Shown piece by piece: positions 4,170-5,847 of a stretch of 5,847 nt of DNA (positions are counted from its first letter, which is position 1; each line of letters begins with the position of its first letter). This stretch comes from Ramlibacter sp. Its GTDB lineage: Bacteria; Pseudomonadota; Gammaproteobacteria; Burkholderiales; Burkholderiaceae_C. The DNA lies in assembly GCA_021156245.1 (NCBI GenBank), contig JAJNBO010000185.1, positions 1 through 5,847 on the forward strand. The letters are read 5' to 3'. A model generated the notes under the pieces. It ran no database searches and was not told where the DNA came from. It saw only the letters and a list, made by a program, of their open reading frames with translations. The position numbers and the translations under genes were made by a program.

Positions 4170-5762
4170 GTGCAAGCATCCGAGCCGTTGCCGGCTTCCG
4201 TGCCGGTGTTGATCGCCGGCGGCGGGCCGGTGGGACTGACGCTGGCGGCGCTGCTCGCCCGGCACGGCGTGCGCAGTCTCGTCGTCGAGGCGGATGCGGG
4301 TTACTGCACCGGCAGCCGCGCCATCTGCATATCCCGCCGGTCGCAAGAGATCCTTTGGGCAGCGGGTGCGGGGCCGGCGCTGCAGGCGAAGTCGCTGCCA
4401 TGGACCGGCGGCCGCAGCTACTGGCGCAACCAGGAGGTGCTGCGCTTCGAAATGCCGAGCGAGCCCACGCAGCGTTTCGCGCCGATGGTGAACATCCAGC
4501 AGTTTCATGTCGAAGCGTTCGTGCACCAGGCCTTGCAACAGGCGCCCGGGCTGGCGCAGGTCGCGTGGTCCGCGCGTGTTGCCGGCGTCGACCAGGCGGA
4601 GGACGGCGCCTGGGTGGACGTGGAAACCGCCGATGGCCGCTCGCGCGTGCAGGCGGACTACGTGGCTGCGTGCGACGGCGGCCGCAGCACGGTGCGCGAG
4701 CTGCTTGGCCTGCAATTCGAAGGCATGCAGTACGACGGCCGCTATGTCATCGTCGACATCCGGCAGAAGACGCGGCGGCCGGTGGAGCGGCTGGCCTGGT
4801 TCGATCCGCCTTCGAATCCCGGCTCCACGCTGCTGATGCATCGGCAACCGGACGACATCTGGCGCATCGACTACCAGTTGCGCGATGGCGAGGATGCCGA
4901 GGAAGCGCTGAGGCCGGAGAACATCCTGCCGCGGGTCCGGAGCCACCTCGCCATGATCGGCGAGCACGAGCCTTGGGAACTGCAATGGGCGTCGATGTAC
5001 AACGCCAAGTGCCTCACCTTGCGGTCGTATCGCGAAGGGCGCGTGCTGTTCGCGGGCGATGCGGCGCACCTGGTGCCGATCTTCGGCGTGCGCGGCCTCA
5101 ATTCGGGCCTGGACGACGCCGCCAACCTGGCGTGGAAGCTGGCGCTGGTGCTGGAGGGCGGCGCGTCGGAGTCCCTGCTCGACACGTATTCGTCCGAGCG
5201 CGTGCATGCCGCGCATGAGAACATCGCCTATGGCGCCAAGAGCACGGAGTTCATGGCGCCGCCCGATTTCGCGTTCAGGCTGATGCGGGAAGCGACGTTG
5301 CGCGTTGCGCTGGACGATGCGGCGGTGCGCTCGCTCATCAACCCCAGGCAGTCCGCGCCCGTGGCCTATGCGGCTTCGCCGCTCAACGCGCCGGAGCAGG
5401 GGACATGGGGCAGCGCGCTGGCGGCACCCGGTCAACCGGCACCGGAAGCACTGCTGCAAGGTGCGCGAGGCGCGTTCCACCTGACGCAGGGCTTCGGCAC
5501 GGACTTCACGTGCCTCGTGTTCGGTGGCGGCGCGTTGCCGCAAGCGGTGGCCGACCTGGTCTCCCACGGGATCGGCGTGGTGAACATCGCTCCCGAGACC
5601 GACGCACTGGGGCAGGCCCGGCTGCGCTACGGGCTGCCGGGCGGGGGCAACGCATCCGGCCTGGTGCTGGTGCGCCCGGACGGCTACGTGTTGGGCCGGT
5701 GGCGCGGGCTGGATCCCGCACCGGTGCTCGCCTGCATGCGGGAGAAGGGATTGCGGCCATGA
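4170..5762 (+). CDS. FAD-dependent monooxygenase (PheA/TfdB/MhpA-type aromatic hydroxylase family)
   Basis: A 530-residue flavoprotein. The family uses NAD(P)H and O2 to hydroxylate aromatic or related substrates through a flavin hydroperoxide, in the cytosol. The order of motifs is canonical: the FAD-binding Rossmann loop [21 protein letters not shown] (13-33) with Glu40 ending the second strand, [11 protein letters not shown] (48-58), and the DG motif [14 protein letters not shown] (167-180). The GD motif follows, [20 protein letters not shown] (290-309) with [15 protein letters not shown] (311-325). The region from about 400 to 530 fits the thioredoxin-like C-terminal domain of the phenol hydroxylase group and includes [10 protein letters not shown] (502-511). 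The substrate cannot be told from sequence. The GTG at 4170 is supported by GAGGGAGG (4158-4165). The stop TGA overlaps the next ATG as ATGA, suggesting coupled translation with the DUF2783-like gene. No frameshift or lost motif is seen. Confidence 0.93.
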   Translation: MQASEPLPASVPVLIAGGGPVGLTLAALLARHGVRSLVVEADAGYCTGSRAICISRRSQEILWAAGAGPALQAKSLPWTGGRSYWRNQEVLRFEMPSEPTQRFAPMVNIQQFHVEAFVHQALQQAPGLAQVAWSARVAGVDQAEDGAWVDVETADGRSRVQADYVAACDGGRSTVRELLGLQFEGMQYDGRYVIVDIRQKTRRPVERLAWFDPPSNPGSTLLMHRQPDDIWRIDYQLRDGEDAEEALRPENILPRVRSHLAMIGEHEPWELQWASMYNAKCLTLRSYREGRVLFAGDAAHLVPIFGVRGLNSGLDDAANLAWKLALVLEGGASESLLDTYSSERVHAAHENIAYGAKSTEFMAPPDFAFRLMREATLRVALDDAAVRSLINPRQSAPVAYAASPLNAPEQGTWGSALAAPGQPAPEALLQGARGAFHLTQGFGTDFTCLVFGGGALPQAVADLVSHGIGVVNIAPETDALGQARLRYGLPGGGNASGLVLVRPDGYVLGRWRGLDPAPVLACMREKGLRP

Positions 5763-5847
5763 ACGAAGCGGAACTGGATGGCGCCTACACGGCGTTGTGC
5801 CGCGCCTTGGGCGCGGTGGGGCCGGAACGCAGTGAGCTGCTGCTGTC
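5759..5847 (+). CDS. DUF2783-like small protein, N-terminal part, truncated by window edge
   Basis: The first 29 codons of a small protein. Its ATG (5759-5761) overlaps the monooxygenase stop (5760-5762) as ATGA. The visible sequence has [20 protein letters not shown] and then a Glu-Arg-Ser-Glu-Leu-Leu-Leu segment. This looks like the first helix and turn of DUF2783, a short helical family of unknown function often found immediately after FAD-dependent monooxygenase genes. Recognition rests on this short stretch plus the neighbour. Tight coupling suggests it is made in fixed ratio with the monooxygenase, perhaps as an accessory or stabilising subunit, which is inference. The ribosome site would lie inside the monooxygenase 3' end (GGAGAAGGG near 5740-5750). 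Confidence 0.65.
   Translation, partial: MNEAELDGAYTALCRALGAVGPERSELLL

Noticed and set aside
4355..5218. Second plus frame of 287 codons inside the FAD monooxygenase
   Set aside because: Ala/Arg/Gly-rich +1 shadow of the real gene, without motifs.
2805..5567. A 920-codon open frame on the minus strand containing the crotonase
   Set aside because: Upstream of 3710 it is antisense to the small Gly/Asn-rich ORF and the FAD monooxygenase, whose motifs are intact. Its translation there is Arg/His/Ala-rich without domains, and MPSYST at 3710 has its own ribosome site. High GC explains the lack of stops.

Overview
The window is GC-rich (roughly two thirds G+C by eye). Third codon positions are strongly G/C, and initiation uses ATG or GTG. 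Gene content and protein style suggest a betaproteobacterium of the order Burkholderiales, most likely Comamonadaceae (Ramlibacter/Variovorax-like). That assignment is inferred from protein resemblance, not from a database search.

Left part (1-1174). The 5' end of a Ku gene for bacterial non-homologous end joining runs off the left edge on the minus strand. Next, also on minus, is a small exported Cys/Pro-rich protein. A divergent 60-bp gap then leads to a small basic hydrophilic ORF on plus. That ORF meets a small acidic hydrophilic ORF on minus tail to tail, the two stop codons sharing one CTAG.

Middle (1249-2807). A complete exonuclease III (xth) is followed on plus by a degenerate class III nucleotide-cyclase-like protein. 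The gap between them holds an imperfect dyad and a short palindrome. The cyclase-like gene converges on a crotonase-family (enoyl-CoA hydratase/isomerase) gene, with a GC-rich hairpin across the junction.

Right part (3711-5847). The crotonase gene is divergent from a small Gly/Asn/Pro-rich ORF. A PheA/TfdB/MhpA-type FAD monooxygenase follows, coupled by ATGA to the start of a small protein resembling DUF2783, cut by the right edge.

The least expected pattern is in the intergenic DNA. The octamer TCCTACAG occurs three times: ahead of ku, between the small acidic ORF and xth, and between the crotonase and the small Gly/Asn-rich ORF. -10-like hexamers of the form TAGANT or relatives lie before most starts. 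Genes with a Shine-Dalgarno have the hexamer 23-29 nt upstream. Genes without one have it only 6-12 nt upstream, suggesting leaderless or near-leaderless transcripts. Two repair genes (ku, xth) and two small disordered proteins are next to the octamer, so a shared stress-type regulon is possible but unproven. I saw no RNA genes, mobile elements or CRISPR arrays, and no complete previously undescribed multi-gene system.
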